The notes below the pieces were generated by a model, which searched no databases, had not been told where the DNA came from, and saw only the letters and a program-made list of their open reading frames with translations. A stretch of DNA of 64,000 nt. Origin: Pseudomonas sp. Choline-02u-1. Its GTDB lineage: Bacteria > Pseudomonadota > Gammaproteobacteria > Pseudomonadales > Pseudomonadaceae. A program made the position numbers and the translations under genes. How positions within the stretch are numbered: the stretch's first letter is position 1; each line of letters starts with the position of its first letter. Where the stretch lies: positions 186,001 to 250,000 of the forward strand of contig NZ_PJBC01000013.1 in the NCBI RefSeq assembly GCF_002836515.1, written 5' to 3'. This document shows, piece by piece, positions 54,493-64,000 of the stretch.

Positions 54493-55401
54493 TTACCGAT
54501 TTACCATCTCGGCAGGCTTCACCACCGCCGGCTTCAACACCAGCCACAACGCTGCCGCAATCAGCACCCCGCCATAAATGTGCGCCATCGACAACGGCTC
54601 ATCCAGCAACAGCGCGCCCCATAACACGCCGAACGGCGGAATCATGAAGGTGACGGTCATCGATTTCACCGGACCGATCGAGCTGAGCAGGCGGAAATAA
54701 ATGATGTAGGCAAACGCCGTGCAGCCCAGACCCAGACCGAGCAGCGACAGCCAGACCTGCCAGCCGCCCCAACTGGCCGGCGGCGCAGTGATCACGCTGA
54801 AGGCGAACAGCGGCAGCAAAAACAAGGTGGCCCCGAGCATGCTGCCCAGTGCCGATAAACGGCTGTCCAGCCCACCGGCCTGATCCAGCCAACGCCGTGC
54901 GAGAAATCCGGCGAAGCCATAACACGTCGTCGCCAGCAGGCAGGCGACCGCGCCCATCAGCAATTGCAGGTCGAATGCTACGGGACCGGCGCGCATGAGC
55001 ACGCCGACGCCGAACAGGCCGAGAAATACGCCGCCGAGCTTCGCGACTGTGAGCTTTTCGCTGAAGAACAACCCGCCAATCAGCACGCCCATCAGCGGCG
55101 TGGTGGCGTTGAAAATCGCTGAATACCCAGCCGGCAGCACTTGTGCGGCCACCGAATACAGCGTCGCCGGAATCCCCGAGTTGATCACGCCCAGCAACAT
55201 CACGGTTTTCAGCTTGCCCTTGAAATCCCAGCTGATGCGCATCAGCCCAAGGATCACCAGCAGTCCGGCCGCCGCGATGGACACGCGAAAAAAACCGGTC
55301 GGGATCGTGCCGATCACTGGGGCAATGATGCGCATGAACAGAAAACTCGCGCCCCAGATAGCGGCCAGCGACAACATACGGAAAATATCGACAGGGCTCA
55401 C
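54493..55401 (-). CDS. EamA-family (DMT) transporter
   Basis: A 302-aa ten-segment transporter of the RhaT/EamA type. SLAAIWGASFLFMRIIAPVI opens repeat one; the second repeat contains CTAFAYIIYFRLLSSIGPVK and ALLLDEPLSMAHIYGG. GTG start at 55401 with AAGGAGC placed 7 bp upstream. Substrate unknown; it is not a copy of the neighbouring EamA protein. Confidence 0.9.
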   Translation of the reverse strand: MSPVDIFRMLSLAAIWGASFLFMRIIAPVIGTIPTGFFRVSIAAAGLLVILGLMRISWDFKGKLKTVMLLGVINSGIPATLYSVAAQVLPAGYSAIFNATTPLMGVLIGGLFFSEKLTVAKLGGVFLGLFGVGVLMRAGPVAFDLQLLMGAVACLLATTCYGFAGFLARRWLDQAGGLDSRLSALGSMLGATLFLLPLFAFSVITAPPASWGGWQVWLSLLGLGLGCTAFAYIIYFRLLSSIGPVKSMTVTFMIPPFGVLWGALLLDEPLSMAHIYGGVLIAAALWLVLKPAVVKPAEMVNR

Positions 55402-55615
55402 GGCGGGCTCCTTCCTTGATCGGGACGAGAGTGTTGCCGAGCGTCCGGATCATGGCAACCGCTAATCAGGCATTTAATTCTGCCTGCCGGGGTGTCGGCA
55501 CGAGAAAGCGCGTCAACGGTCAGCCCTGTATCGGTTTTGGCAGAAATTGCGCTTTTCCTGCGAGTGGTTCGGTGACTAAGCTCAGACGAACCGAATTCCC
55601 GCCGAGGTTTCACCT

Positions 55616-57337
55616 ATGTCGCAGCAATGGCCAGCCACCGAGATCGCCCGGATGATCCTCGCCGGCTTCGACGATTACCGCGAGCATTTCCGCCGCATCA
55701 CCGATGGCGCGCGGGAGCGCTTCGAACAGGCGCGCTGGCAGGAGGCGCAGGCCGCGTCAGCGGCGCGGATCAGTCTGTATGAAGAAAAGGTCGGCGAAAC
55801 CGTCGCTCGCCTGCGCGAGTATTTCGACGAAGAAACCCTAATGAACGTCAGTTGCTGGCCCCTGGTGAAAAGCGCCTACATCAGTGTGATTGACCTGCGC
55901 TTTGACGATGAGCTGTCCGAAACCTGGTACAACTCGATTTTCTGCGGGCTGTTCAGCCACGACCTGATCAGCGACGGCTGCATGTTCATCCACACCACGC
56001 GCCCGAGCCTGCGCCGTGCACGCGCCGCGCAGACCCGCACCTACAAGCCGCAGGGCCAGTTGTCGGCCATGCTCGCGAGCATGTTTGCCGACTACCGCTT
56101 CAGCGAGAATTACGCCGATTTGCCTGCCGACTTGTTGCGGCTCGAAGCGCAATTGCGCGAAAACCTGCCGGACTGGGTCTGCAAGGACCCGGAACTGAGC
56201 GTCGAGCTGTTTTCCTCGGTGCTCTACCGCAACAAGGGCGCGTATCTGGTCGGGCGCATCTACACCCGTGATGAGCAATGGCCGCTGGTGATTCCGCTGT
56301 TGCACCGCGAAGGTCGGGGCATTCAGATCGATGCGTTGATTACCGACGAAGCCGATGTGTCGATCATCTTCTCTTTCACCCGTTCGTATTTCATGGTCGA
56401 CGTGCCGGTGCCGGCCGAATTTATTGGCTTCCTGCGGCGGATTCTGCCGGGCAAGCACATCGCCGAGCTGTACACCTCGATCGGTTTTTACAAACACGGC
56501 AAATCCGAATTTTACCGTGCCCTGATCAATCATCTGGCCAACACCGACGATCAGTTCATCATGGCGCCGGGCGTGCGCGGCATGGTCATGAGCGTGTTTA
56601 CCCTGCCGGGTTTCAACACGGTGTTCAAAATCATCAAGGACCGTTTCTCACCGTCGAAAAACGTCGACCGCGCCACGGTGATCGAAAAATATCGCCTGGT
56701 GAAGAGCGTCGACCGGGTCGGGCGCATGGCCGATACCCAGGAGTTTGCCGATTTCCGTTTTCCACTGAGCAAGTTCGATCCGGCGTGTCTGGAGGAATTG
56801 CTTGAGGTGGCGCCGTCCACGGTCTCGGTCGAAGGCGAAACCGTGCTGATCCGTCACTGCTGGACCGAGCGCCGGATGACCCCCCTCAACCTGTATCTGG
56901 AAAACGCCAACGACGCGCAGGTGCGCGAAGCGCTGGAGGATTATGGTCTGGCGATCAAGCAGCTGGCAGCGGCGAATATCTTTCCCGGCGATATGCTGCT
57001 GAAAAATTTCGGCGTCACCCGTCACGGGCGGGTGGTGTTTTACGATTACGACGAGATCTGCTTCCTGACCGAAGCCAACTTCCGCCACATCCCCGCGCCG
57101 CGCACGCCGGAAGATGAAATGGCGTCCGAGCCGTGGTACTCGATCGGGCCGCTGGATGTGTTTCCCGAAGAGTTTCCGCCGTTTCTGTTCGCCGATGCGG
57201 GGCAGCGCAAATTGTTTGATCAGCTGCATGGCGAGTTGTATGACGCCGATTACTGGAAGGGTTTGCAGGAAGCGATTCGGGCCGGGAAGGTCATCGACGT
57301 CTTTCCATACCGGCGCAAGGGCCGCGATAGTGAGTAA
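55616..57337 (+). CDS. aceK: Isocitrate dehydrogenase kinase/phosphatase
   Basis: A 573-aa bifunctional enzyme that phosphorylates isocitrate dehydrogenase to divert carbon to the glyoxylate shunt and reverses this. The whole family pattern is present, including CLPRK-region equivalents near residue 330 and [20 protein letters not shown] toward the end, with typical length. Start ATG 55616 after CGAGGTTTCACCT. The last codons are duplicated downstream of a palindrome. Confidence 0.92.
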   Translation: MSQQWPATEIARMILAGFDDYREHFRRITDGARERFEQARWQEAQAASAARISLYEEKVGETVARLREYFDEETLMNVSCWPLVKSAYISVIDLRFDDELSETWYNSIFCGLFSHDLISDGCMFIHTTRPSLRRARAAQTRTYKPQGQLSAMLASMFADYRFSENYADLPADLLRLEAQLRENLPDWVCKDPELSVELFSSVLYRNKGAYLVGRIYTRDEQWPLVIPLLHREGRGIQIDALITDEADVSIIFSFTRSYFMVDVPVPAEFIGFLRRILPGKHIAELYTSIGFYKHGKSEFYRALINHLANTDDQFIMAPGVRGMVMSVFTLPGFNTVFKIIKDRFSPSKNVDRATVIEKYRLVKSVDRVGRMADTQEFADFRFPLSKFDPACLEELLEVAPSTVSVEGETVLIRHCWTERRMTPLNLYLENANDAQVREALEDYGLAIKQLAAANIFPGDMLLKNFGVTRHGRVVFYDYDEICFLTEANFRHIPAPRTPEDEMASEPWYSIGPLDVFPEEFPPFLFADAGQRKLFDQLHGELYDADYWKGLQEAIRAGKVIDVFPYRRKGRDSE

Positions 57338-57353
57338 CGCTTGGTCGGTCACC

Positions 57354-57462
57354 TGATCGTTCCCATGCTCTGCGTGGGAATGCCTCATCGGACGCTCCGC
57401 GTCCGCTTCTGGGACGCGGAGCGTCCCCGGCTGCATTCCCACGCGGAGCGTGGGAACGATCA
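57354..57462 (+). repeat. Palindromic element flanked by a duplicated aceK end
   Basis: TGATCGTTCCCATGCTCTGC and, inverted, GCGGAGCGTGGGAACGATCA pair over ~30 bp with the inner GGACGCTCCGCGTCC / GGGACGCGGAGCGTCC also pairing. Direct copies of AAGGGCCGCGATA..GAGTAAC lie at 57317-57338 (containing the aceK stop) and 57465-57486, differing at two bases. This looks like a repeat inserted with duplication of its target. Confidence 0.8.
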
Positions 57463-57494
57463 CTAAGGGCCGCGATAACGAGTAACAACCCATT

Positions 57495-57579
57495 GTAGGA
57501 GCTGCCGAAGGCTGCGATCTTTTGATCTTGATCTTCAAAAGCAAAATCAAGAGATCGCAGCCTTCGGCAGCTCCTACAG
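57495..57579 (+). repeat. REP doublet, family A
   Basis: TGTAGGAGCTGCCGAAGGCT and, inverted, AGCCTTCGGCAGCTCCTACA with GATCTTTTGATCTTG between, upstream of hrpA and right behind the aceK palindrome. Confidence 0.92.
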
Positions 57580-57653
57580 GGGAAGCAGGTCAACTGCAGG
57601 CAAATCTGCGACAATCGCCCCCTGCACAAATAGACGACCGAATTGCCTACCCG

Positions 57654-60600
57654 ATGACCGACGAATCGCCCTCCATCGACAAACTGCTGAAAAACCTCGA
57701 TCACGCCATGCTCGCCGACCGTCACCGGCTGCGGCGGCAGTTGCTTGAGCTGCGCAAGAAACCTGACGAGGCCAAACTGGCACAGTGGGTGGCGCGGATG
57801 CAGGCGTCCTGTGACCAAGTGTTGGCGCGCCGCGCGAGCCTGCCGGTGATTCGTTACGACGACAGTTTGCCGATCGCGGCCAAGCGCGACGAGATCAAAA
57901 AGGCCCTGGAGCAACATCAGGTGCTGATCATTGCGGGCGAAACCGGCTCGGGCAAAACCACCCAGTTGCCGAAGATCTGTCTGGAAATCGGCCGTGGCCA
58001 GCACGGCCTGATCGGCCATACCCAGCCGCGCCGGATCGCCGCGCGCAGCGTCGCCAGTCGCGTTGCTGAAGAGCTCGGCACACCGCTCGGGTCGCTGGTC
58101 GGCTATCAGGTGCGCTTCGAAGATCAGAGCGATGCCAACACCCTGATCAAGCTGATGACCGACGGCATCCTGCTCGCGGAAACCCAGAACGACCGCTATC
58201 TGGAACGCTACGACACGATCATCGTCGACGAAGCCCACGAACGCAGTCTCAACATCGATTTCCTCCTCGGCTATCTGAAAACCCTGCTGCCCCGGCGCCC
58301 GGACCTGAAGGTCATCATCACCTCGGCGACCATCGATCTTGAGCGCTTCTCCAGGCATTTCGATGACGCGCCGATCGTCGAAGTATCGGGCCGCACTTTC
58401 CCGGTGGAAACCTGGTACCGGCCACTGACGCTGGAGCAGGACGAAGAAGGCAACCGGGTCGAGGACGACCTCACCGTCGACCAGGCGATCCTGGCCACCC
58501 TTGACGAAATTGCCGCGCACGAGCGCAGCGAACGCCGCAGCCCCGGCGACGTGCTGGTGTTCCTGCCCGGTGAGCGCGAGATTCGCGACGCCGCCGACAT
58601 GTTGCGCAAGGCCCAGCTCAAGCACACCGAAATCCTGCCGCTGTACGCGCGTCTGTCGCCGGCCGAGCAGCAGCGGATTTTCCAGTCGCACCCGGGCCGC
58701 CGCGTGGTGCTGGCGACCAACGTTGCCGAGACCTCCCTGACCGTGCCGGGCATTCGCTACGTGATCGACAGCGGCACCGCGCGCATCAGTCGCTACAGCT
58801 ATCGGGCCAAGGTCCAGCGCTTGCCGATCGAAGCGATTTCCCAGGCCAGCGCCAATCAACGTAAAGGTCGTTGCGGGCGGGTCGAGCCGGGCATCTGCGT
58901 GCGTCTGTACAGCGAAGAGGATTTTCTCGGGCGTCCGGAATTTACCGACCCGGAAATCCTGCGCACCAACCTCGCCGCCGTAATCCTGCAGATGCTTCAT
59001 CTGCGCCTCGGCGAAATTACCGCGTTCCCGTTCATCGAACCCCCGGACGGCAAGGCGATCAGTGACGGTTTCAACCTGCTGCAAGAATTGTCGGCGGTCG
59101 ATCGCAACAGTCAGCTGACGCCGCTTGGTCGCCAGTTGGCGCGCTTGCCGGTCGACCCGCGCATGGGCCGCATGCTCTTGGAAGCGGCCAAACTTGGCAG
59201 TCTGCAGGAAGTGCTGATTGTCGCCAGCGCCATGTCCATTCAGGACCCGCGCGAGCGTCCGCCGGAGCGTCAGCAAGCGGCGGATCAGGCCCATGCACAA
59301 TGGAAGGATCCGGATTCCGATTTCGCGGGGCTGGTCAATCTGTGGCGTGGTTTTGAAGAGCAGCGCCAGGCGCTGACCGCCAACCCGCTGCGCAATTGGT
59401 GCCGGAAAAATTTCCTCAATTACCTGCGTTTGCGCGAGTGGCGTGATTCGCATCGCCAGTTGAGCCTGATCTGCCGCGACATGCAGTTGAGCCTGAATAA
59501 AGAGCCGGCGGATTATCCGAAGCTGCACAAAGCGGTGCTGGTCGGTCTGCTCAGCCAGATCGGCCAGAAAACCGAAGACGGCGATTACCTCGGCGCGCGG
59601 CAGCGGCGCTTCTGGATTCATCCGTCGTCGGGCATCGGCAAGAAGCGCCCGCAGTGGTTGATGACCGCCGAACTGGTGGAAACCACCAAGCTTTACGCAC
59701 GCATGGTCGCCAAGATCGACGCCGACTGGATCGAGCCGCTGGCCGGGCATCTGATCAAGAAAAACCACTTCGAACCGCATTGGGAAAAGAAGCGCGGCCA
59801 GGTCGTGGCCTTCGAGCAGATCACCCTGTTCGGGCTGATCGTCGTCGGTCGCCGCCCGGTGCATTACGGCCCGGTCGATCCGGTGGTCTCGCGTGAGCTG
59901 TTTGTCCGCGAAGGTCTGGTACGCGGCGAGATTCAGTCGCGGGCCAAGTGCCTCACAGCCAACAAGCAACTGCTCGAGCAGCTCGACGAACTGGAAGCCA
60001 AGGCTCGCCGGCGCGATATTCTCGCCGACGAAGAAACCCTCTACGCGTTCTACGATGCACGCCTGCCGGCGGAGATCCATCAGACCGCGACGTTCGACAG
60101 TTGGTACAAGGTCAACAGCCAGAAAGACCCGCAGTTGCTGATCATGCGCGAAGAAGACGTGCTGGCCCGCGAGGCCAGCGAAGTCACCGCCCGTGATTAC
60201 CCGGACACGCTGCACTTCGGCGATCTGGAGCTGGCGCTGACTTACCATTTCGAACCCAATCACCCGCGCGATGGCGTAACCCTGCGCGTGCCGGCGCCGC
60301 TGCTGCCGATGCTCCCGCCGGAGCGTCTGGAATGGCTGGTGCCAGGCTTGATCGAGGCCAAGTGCATTGCCCTCGTGCGCAACCTGCCAAAAGCCCTGCG
60401 CAAGAATTTCGTGCCGGTGCCGGACTTCATCAAAGCCGCGTTGCAGCGCATGACTTTCGCCGAAGGTTCGCTACCGCAAGCACTCGGTCGCGAGCTGCTG
60501 CGCATGACCGGCGCACGGGTCAGTGATGAGGCGTGGGCGGAAGCCGCGCAGCAGGTCGAAAGCCACCTGCGCATGAATCTGGAAATCGTCGACGGCCAAG

Positions 60601-61565
60601 GCAAGTTTCTCGGCGAAGGTCGCGATCTGGCTGAGCTGACCGCACGCTTCGCCGAAGCCAGCCAAGCCGCGCTGGCGGTGCCACAGAGCGCGAAAAGTCA
60701 GCAACCGGTCGAGGCAAAAGTCTTCGCGCCGGTGGCAGAAAAGACCCAGCAAAAGATCGCCGGGTTGTCGATGACGGTGTACCCGGCGCTGGTGGAAGAG
60801 GGCGGCACGGTCAAGGAAGGGCGCTTCTCGACCCCGGCCGAAGCCGAGTTTCAGCACCGTCGCGCCTTGCAGCGCCTGCTCATGCAGCAACTGGCCGAGC
60901 CGGCTAAATTCCTGCGTGGCAAGTTGCCGGGGCAGACTGAACTGGGCCTGCTGTATCGCGAACTGGGCCGCGTCGATGCGCTGGTCGAAGACATTCTGCT
61001 GGCGAGCCTCGACAGTTGCATTCTCGAAGGCGAAGAGCCGTTGCCCCGTGACGGCGCCGGGTTGGCGGGATTGGCCGAGCGCAAACGCGGCAACTGGACC
61101 GAACACGCCGAGCGTGTCGCGCGTCTGACCCTGGAAATCCTGAAGATCTGGCACGGCCTGCAAAAACGCTTCAAGGGCAAGATCGATCTCGCCCAGGCGG
61201 TTGCGCTCAACGACATCAAGCAGCAGATCGGCAATCTGGTCTATCCGGGCTTCGTCCGAGAGACGCCGATGCAATGGCTCAAGGAGTTGCCGCGTTACCT
61301 GAAAGCGGTCGAGCAGCGTTTCGAGAAACTCGGTGCGCAAGTGCAGAAGGATCGGGTCTGGAGCGGCGAACTCGCGGGACTATGGGCGCAATACCAGGCC
61401 CGCGCGGCCAAGCATGCGCAGGAAGGCAAGCGCGATCCGCAACTGGAGTTGTACCGCTGGTGGCTGGAGGAATACCGCGTGTCGCTGTTCGCCCAGCAGT
61501 TGGGGACGAAAGTGCCGATCTCCGACAAACGCCTGAGCAAACAGTGGAGCCAGGTCGAACCCTGA
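57654..61565 (+). CDS. hrpA: ATP-dependent RNA helicase HrpA
   Basis: A 1303-aa DEAH-box helicase. Walker A GETGSGKTTQLPKICLEIGR near residue 95, DEAHERSLNIDFLLGYLK (DEAH), SAT in ITSATIDLERFSRHF, and QRKGRCGRVEPGICVRLY. Winged-helix and C-terminal domains follow to the usual HrpA length. In E. coli HrpA helps rescue stalled ribosomes. ATG 57654 starts MTDESPSIDKLLKNLD; the frame upstream reads into the REP doublet. Confidence 0.93.
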   Translation: MTDESPSIDKLLKNLDHAMLADRHRLRRQLLELRKKPDEAKLAQWVARMQASCDQVLARRASLPVIRYDDSLPIAAKRDEIKKALEQHQVLIIAGETGSGKTTQLPKICLEIGRGQHGLIGHTQPRRIAARSVASRVAEELGTPLGSLVGYQVRFEDQSDANTLIKLMTDGILLAETQNDRYLERYDTIIVDEAHERSLNIDFLLGYLKTLLPRRPDLKVIITSATIDLERFSRHFDDAPIVEVSGRTFPVETWYRPLTLEQDEEGNRVEDDLTVDQAILATLDEIAAHERSERRSPGDVLVFLPGEREIRDAADMLRKAQLKHTEILPLYARLSPAEQQRIFQSHPGRRVVLATNVAETSLTVPGIRYVIDSGTARISRYSYRAKVQRLPIEAISQASANQRKGRCGRVEPGICVRLYSEEDFLGRPEFTDPEILRTNLAAVILQMLHLRLGEITAFPFIEPPDGKAISDGFNLLQELSAVDRNSQLTPLGRQLARLPVDPRMGRMLLEAAKLGSLQEVLIVASAMSIQDPRERPPERQQAADQAHAQWKDPDSDFAGLVNLWRGFEEQRQALTANPLRNWCRKNFLNYLRLREWRDSHRQLSLICRDMQLSLNKEPADYPKLHKAVLVGLLSQIGQKTEDGDYLGARQRRFWIHPSSGIGKKRPQWLMTAELVETTKLYARMVAKIDADWIEPLAGHLIKKNHFEPHWEKKRGQVVAFEQITLFGLIVVGRRPVHYGPVDPVVSRELFVREGLVRGEIQSRAKCLTANKQLLEQLDELEAKARRRDILADEETLYAFYDARLPAEIHQTATFDSWYKVNSQKDPQLLIMREEDVLAREASEVTARDYPDTLHFGDLELALTYHFEPNHPRDGVTLRVPAPLLPMLPPERLEWLVPGLIEAKCIALVRNLPKALRKNFVPVPDFIKAALQRMTFAEGSLPQALGRELLRMTGARVSDEAWAEAAQQVESHLRMNLEIVDGQGKFLGEGRDLAELTARFAEASQAALAVPQSAKSQQPVEAKVFAPVAEKTQQKIAGLSMTVYPALVEEGGTVKEGRFSTPAEAEFQHRRALQRLLMQQLAEPAKFLRGKLPGQTELGLLYRELGRVDALVEDILLASLDSCILEGEEPLPRDGAGLAGLAERKRGNWTEHAERVARLTLEILKIWHGLQKRFKGKIDLAQAVALNDIKQQIGNLVYPGFVRETPMQWLKELPRYLKAVEQRFEKLGAQVQKDRVWSGELAGLWAQYQARAAKHAQEGKRDPQLELYRWWLEEYRVSLFAQQLGTKVPISDKRLSKQWSQVEP

Positions 61566-61582
61566 CTTCGCGCCTTGCAACG

Positions 61583-61678
61583 ATCCTGTAGGAGCTGCCG
61601 AAGGCTGCGATCTTTTGATTTTGCTTTTTAAAGATCAAGATCAAAAGATCGCAGCCTTCGGCAGCTCCTACAGGGATC
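61583..61678 (+). repeat. REP doublet, family A
   Basis: TGTAGGAGCTGCCGAAGGCT and its inverted copy, joined by GATCTTTTGATTTTG and AAGATCAAGATCAAA, in the gap after hrpA; flanking CGATCC/GGATCG extend the palindrome. The rest of the gap to 61886 shows no gene. Confidence 0.9.
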
Positions 61679-61886
61679 GCGATGAGCAGGAGAATGGCGC
61701 CAAAACGCTGGGTTTATGGCAAACTTCGCCACCATAAACGCCGGTTTCGCGACCCAGAGCCTTTGGCCGTGTCGCGCCGCGCAATAAAACGATGCCAGGT
61801 TTGCGTCCCCCGGATGGGAATAGACCCTTTGCGTGTTGGTACGACGGTTCCAGCACTTTCTGCCTGAACAGATTAGAGAAACGACC

Positions 61887-63008
61887 ATGCATAACGTCGT
61901 CATCAGCGGCACCGGCCTGTACACACCGGCCAACAGCATTTCCAACGAAGAGCTGGTGCAGTCTTTCAATACCTATGTCGCCCAGTTCAACGCCGACAAC
62001 GCCGAGGCCATTGCCAGCGGTGAAGTCCAGGCCCTGACCGAATCCAGCGCGGCATTCATAGAAAAAGCCTCGGGCATCAAAAGCCGTTTTGTCATGGACA
62101 AGGACGGCATCCTCGATCCGCAACGCATGGCCCCGCGCCTGCCGGAGCGTTCCAACGACGAGTGGTCGGTGCTCTGCCAGATGGCCGTCGGCGCGGCTGA
62201 ACAAGCCTTGCAACGGGCCGGCAAAACCGCCGCCGACATCGATGGCGTGATCGTGGCCTGCTCCAACCTGCAACGCGCCTACCCGGCCATCGCCATCGAA
62301 GTCCAGGAAGCTCTGGGCATTGAAGGTTTCGGCTTCGACATGAACGTGGCTTGCTCTTCGGCGACGTTTGGCATCCAGGCCGCCGCCAACAGCGTGCAGT
62401 TGGGTCAGGCGCGGGCGATCCTGATGGTCAACCCGGAGGTCTGCACCGGGCACCTGAACTTCCGTGATCGCGACAGCCATTTCATCTTCGGCGATGCCGC
62501 GACTGCGGTGATCATCGAGCGGGCCGATCTGGCGACGTCCAAGTACCAGTTCGACGTGGTCAGTACCAAACTGCTGACCAAGTTCTCCAACAACATCCGC
62601 AACAACTTTGGCTTCCTCAATCGGGCAGCAGAAGAGGGCATCGGTGCCCGCGACAAACTGTTCGTGCAGGAAGGCCGCAAAGTGTTTAAGGACGTCTGCC
62701 CGATGGTCGCCGAGCTGATTGGCGAGCACCTGGAGGAGAACCAGCTCAACGTTGGCGACGTGAAGCGCTTCTGGCTGCACCAGGCCAACCTGAGCATGAA
62801 CCACCTGATCGTGCGCAAGCTGCTCGGCCGCGAAGCCAGCGAAGAAGAAGCGCCGGTGATTCTCGACAGCTACGCCAACACCAGCTCGGCCGGTTCGGTG
62901 ATTGCCTTCCACAAATATCAGGATGACCTGGCCTCCGGTTCGCTGGCGGTGCTCAGCTCGTTCGGCGCCGGCTACTCAATTGGCAGCGTGTTGCTGCGTA
63001 AACGTTGA
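61887..63008 (+). CDS. Beta-ketoacyl-ACP synthase III homologue (PA3286-like)
   Basis: A 373-aa thiolase-fold synthase. MNVACSSATFGIQAAA has the nucleophile Cys, HQANLSMNHLIVRKL the His and SYANTSSAGSVIAF the Asn of the KAS III triad. It closely resembles P. aeruginosa PA3286, which as I recall feeds beta-oxidation acyl-CoA back into fatty acid synthesis. ATG 61887 follows GAGAAAC. An ECF sigma pair follows, as in P. aeruginosa. Confidence 0.9.
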   Translation: MHNVVISGTGLYTPANSISNEELVQSFNTYVAQFNADNAEAIASGEVQALTESSAAFIEKASGIKSRFVMDKDGILDPQRMAPRLPERSNDEWSVLCQMAVGAAEQALQRAGKTAADIDGVIVACSNLQRAYPAIAIEVQEALGIEGFGFDMNVACSSATFGIQAAANSVQLGQARAILMVNPEVCTGHLNFRDRDSHFIFGDAATAVIIERADLATSKYQFDVVSTKLLTKFSNNIRNNFGFLNRAAEEGIGARDKLFVQEGRKVFKDVCPMVAELIGEHLEENQLNVGDVKRFWLHQANLSMNHLIVRKLLGREASEEEAPVILDSYANTSSAGSVIAFHKYQDDLASGSLAVLSSFGAGYSIGSVLLRKR

Positions 63009-63143
63009 AACACGTTAATTTCCTCTTAATCGCGTCGATCTTTCCTGGATTCGAAGCGGCTGAAACGCTGTAATTTTTCGGAAATCGCGGCAGGTAAATA
63101 CCTGCCGCGTTCATTTTCGAAATCCGCACAAGGGGATTGATGG

Positions 63144-63755
63144 ATGGCGGCTGACGACACCCAACTGCTCGAACGCTTGCTGGCGGGAGAGCAAAAGGCT
63201 TTCAAGGAATTGGTCGTCCAGTATCAGAGCGCCATGCGCGCAGTGGCTTATGCGATTGTCGGCCAGCGGCATGTCGAAGAAGTGGTGCAGGATGCCTGGC
63301 TGTCGGTAGTGCGCCATCTGGCCAGTTTCGAGGGCCGCTCCAGCCTCAAGACCTGGCTGCTGACCATCACCGCCAATTCGGCCAAGAGTCGCTACAAGCT
63401 CAATCGCCGGGAAGTACTGCTTGATGACCTGCCATCTCCTCACGGCTCTATCGACGACGAGCGGTTTTCTTCGCGCGACGGTCACTGGCTGGTCGCGCCG
63501 TTCGCCTGGCACCAGGACACCCCCGAAGCGCTCCTGACTGAAAACGAACTGCGCGAATGCCTCGAGCATACATTGCTGAGTCTTTCCGACTTGCAGAGCA
63601 GTGTCTTGCTGTTGCGCGAACGTCAAGGCCTGGAGCTGGAAGAGATCTGTAATCTTCTGGAGATCTCGCTCTCCAATGTCCGCGTGCTGCTGCACCGGGC
63701 ACGCTTGAAGGTCTTTGCAACCGTGGAACATTTTGAGGAGACAGGGGAATGTTGA
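63144..63755 (+). CDS. ECF-type RNA polymerase sigma factor
   Basis: A 203-aa sigma factor: region 2 with QDAWLSVVRHLASFEGRSSL (the -10 contact) and region 4 with EEICNLLEISLSNVRVLLHR (helix-turn-helix for -35). AAGGGG precedes the ATG. Its stop overlaps the anti-sigma gene by 7 bp. A PA3285-like position downstream of the KAS III gene is conserved. Signal and regulon unknown. Confidence 0.92.
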   Translation: MAADDTQLLERLLAGEQKAFKELVVQYQSAMRAVAYAIVGQRHVEEVVQDAWLSVVRHLASFEGRSSLKTWLLTITANSAKSRYKLNRREVLLDDLPSPHGSIDDERFSSRDGHWLVAPFAWHQDTPEALLTENELRECLEHTLLSLSDLQSSVLLLRERQGLELEEICNLLEISLSNVRVLLHRARLKVFATVEHFEETGEC

Positions 63756-63988
63756 CCTGCAAGGAGCAAGTGGCACGATCCAGCGATTATCTAGAAGGCC
63801 AATTGAGCTTTCGGGAAAAACTGATGGTGCGTCATCACCTGATGTTCTGCCCCAATTGCCGGCGTTTCATGCGGCAGATGCGCTTGATGCAGGCAACCCT
63901 GAAGGCGCTGCCGGAACAAGCGGACGAGAACGTCGATGCTTTGGCTGAACGCCTGGCTGAGCAACGACGAAAAGACAACCCCCTGTAG
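63749..63988 (+). CDS. Anti-sigma factor with zinc-finger (ZAS-like)
   Basis: A 79-aa protein with an HxxxCxxC motif (RHHLMFCPNCRRF) preceded by an N-terminal helix, the zf-HC2/ZAS anti-sigma fold that masks the sigma factor. There is no membrane segment, so it would be soluble, perhaps a redox or zinc sensor. The start overlaps the sigma gene's stop. Confidence 0.85.
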   Translation: MLTCKEQVARSSDYLEGQLSFREKLMVRHHLMFCPNCRRFMRQMRLMQATLKALPEQADENVDALAERLAEQRRKDNPL

Positions 63989-64000
63989 GAGCTGTCGAGT
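63983..64000 (+). repeat. Start of a further family-A REP at the window edge
   Basis: CCTGTAGGAGCTGTCGAGT matches the left arm of the family-A doublet apart from a few bases, cut off by the window end. Confidence 0.5.

Noticed and set aside
57291..60263. 990-codon open frame on the minus strand opposite hrpA
   Set aside because: Long antisense frames are usual in high-GC genes. It runs through REP sequence at its C-terminal end and carries no family signature.
1..64000. CRISPR arrays
   Set aside because: No regularly spaced short direct repeats were seen; the repeats present are inverted REP doublets with irregular distances.

Overview
The window looks like the chromosome of a Pseudomonas of the fluorescens group. 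The coding density, the high GC of most genes and the frequent REP doublets (family A core GCAGCCTTCGGCAGCTCCTA, family B core GGAGCGGGCTTGCTCGC) all point that way. So do familiar local gene orders: rnd-ycgL, pxpA-pxpB-pxpC, moxR-VWA-DUF748-cysK, and a PA3286-like KAS III gene followed by an ECF sigma factor and its anti-sigma.

Region 1 (1-12.8 kb) is the right arm of a contractile-tail element. The order is sheath, tube, tail-assembly chaperone with a frameshift extension, tape measure, gpU-like, gpX, gpD, GH19 endolysin and nested Rz/Rz1. This is the order of R-type pyocins and P2/CTX-like tails. No capsid, terminase or integrase gene is visible because the window opens inside the sheath gene, so prophage and tailocin cannot be told apart here. 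Accessory genes follow: a DNA adenine methylase behind a LexA-like box, several small proteins of unknown function, a stand-alone CheB-type methylesterase and an ATGA-coupled three-gene operon on the minus strand.

Region 2 (12.8-15.7 kb) is an AT-rich islet with two genes of unknown function: a soluble protein with a coiled coil and a Cys/His-rich C-terminus, and a small membrane protein. It is bracketed by two inverted fragments resembling serine-tRNA 3' ends. The right one (ends 15700) is followed by a 15-bp-stem terminator and is the best candidate for the right attachment site of the whole element. This islet is my best candidate for an undescribed cargo or defence module.

Region 3 (15.8-64 kb) is ordinary core chromosome. 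It carries chromate transport, Mn-catalase with a ferritin-like YciF protein, RNase Z, a LOV-type hybrid histidine kinase, regulators and transporters. Two lipid A modifiers are present (EptA-type transferase, with a possible ColR box, and LpxO). RNA metabolism is represented by RNase D, a SpoU-type methyltransferase and HrpA. There are also an oligopeptidase, a 5-oxoproline uptake and hydrolysis locus, cysteine synthase and AceK. At least nine REP or REP-like inverted elements lie between genes from 25 kb onward, and none were seen before that.

Every functional call rests on reading the sequence and on recalled family features. No database search was run.
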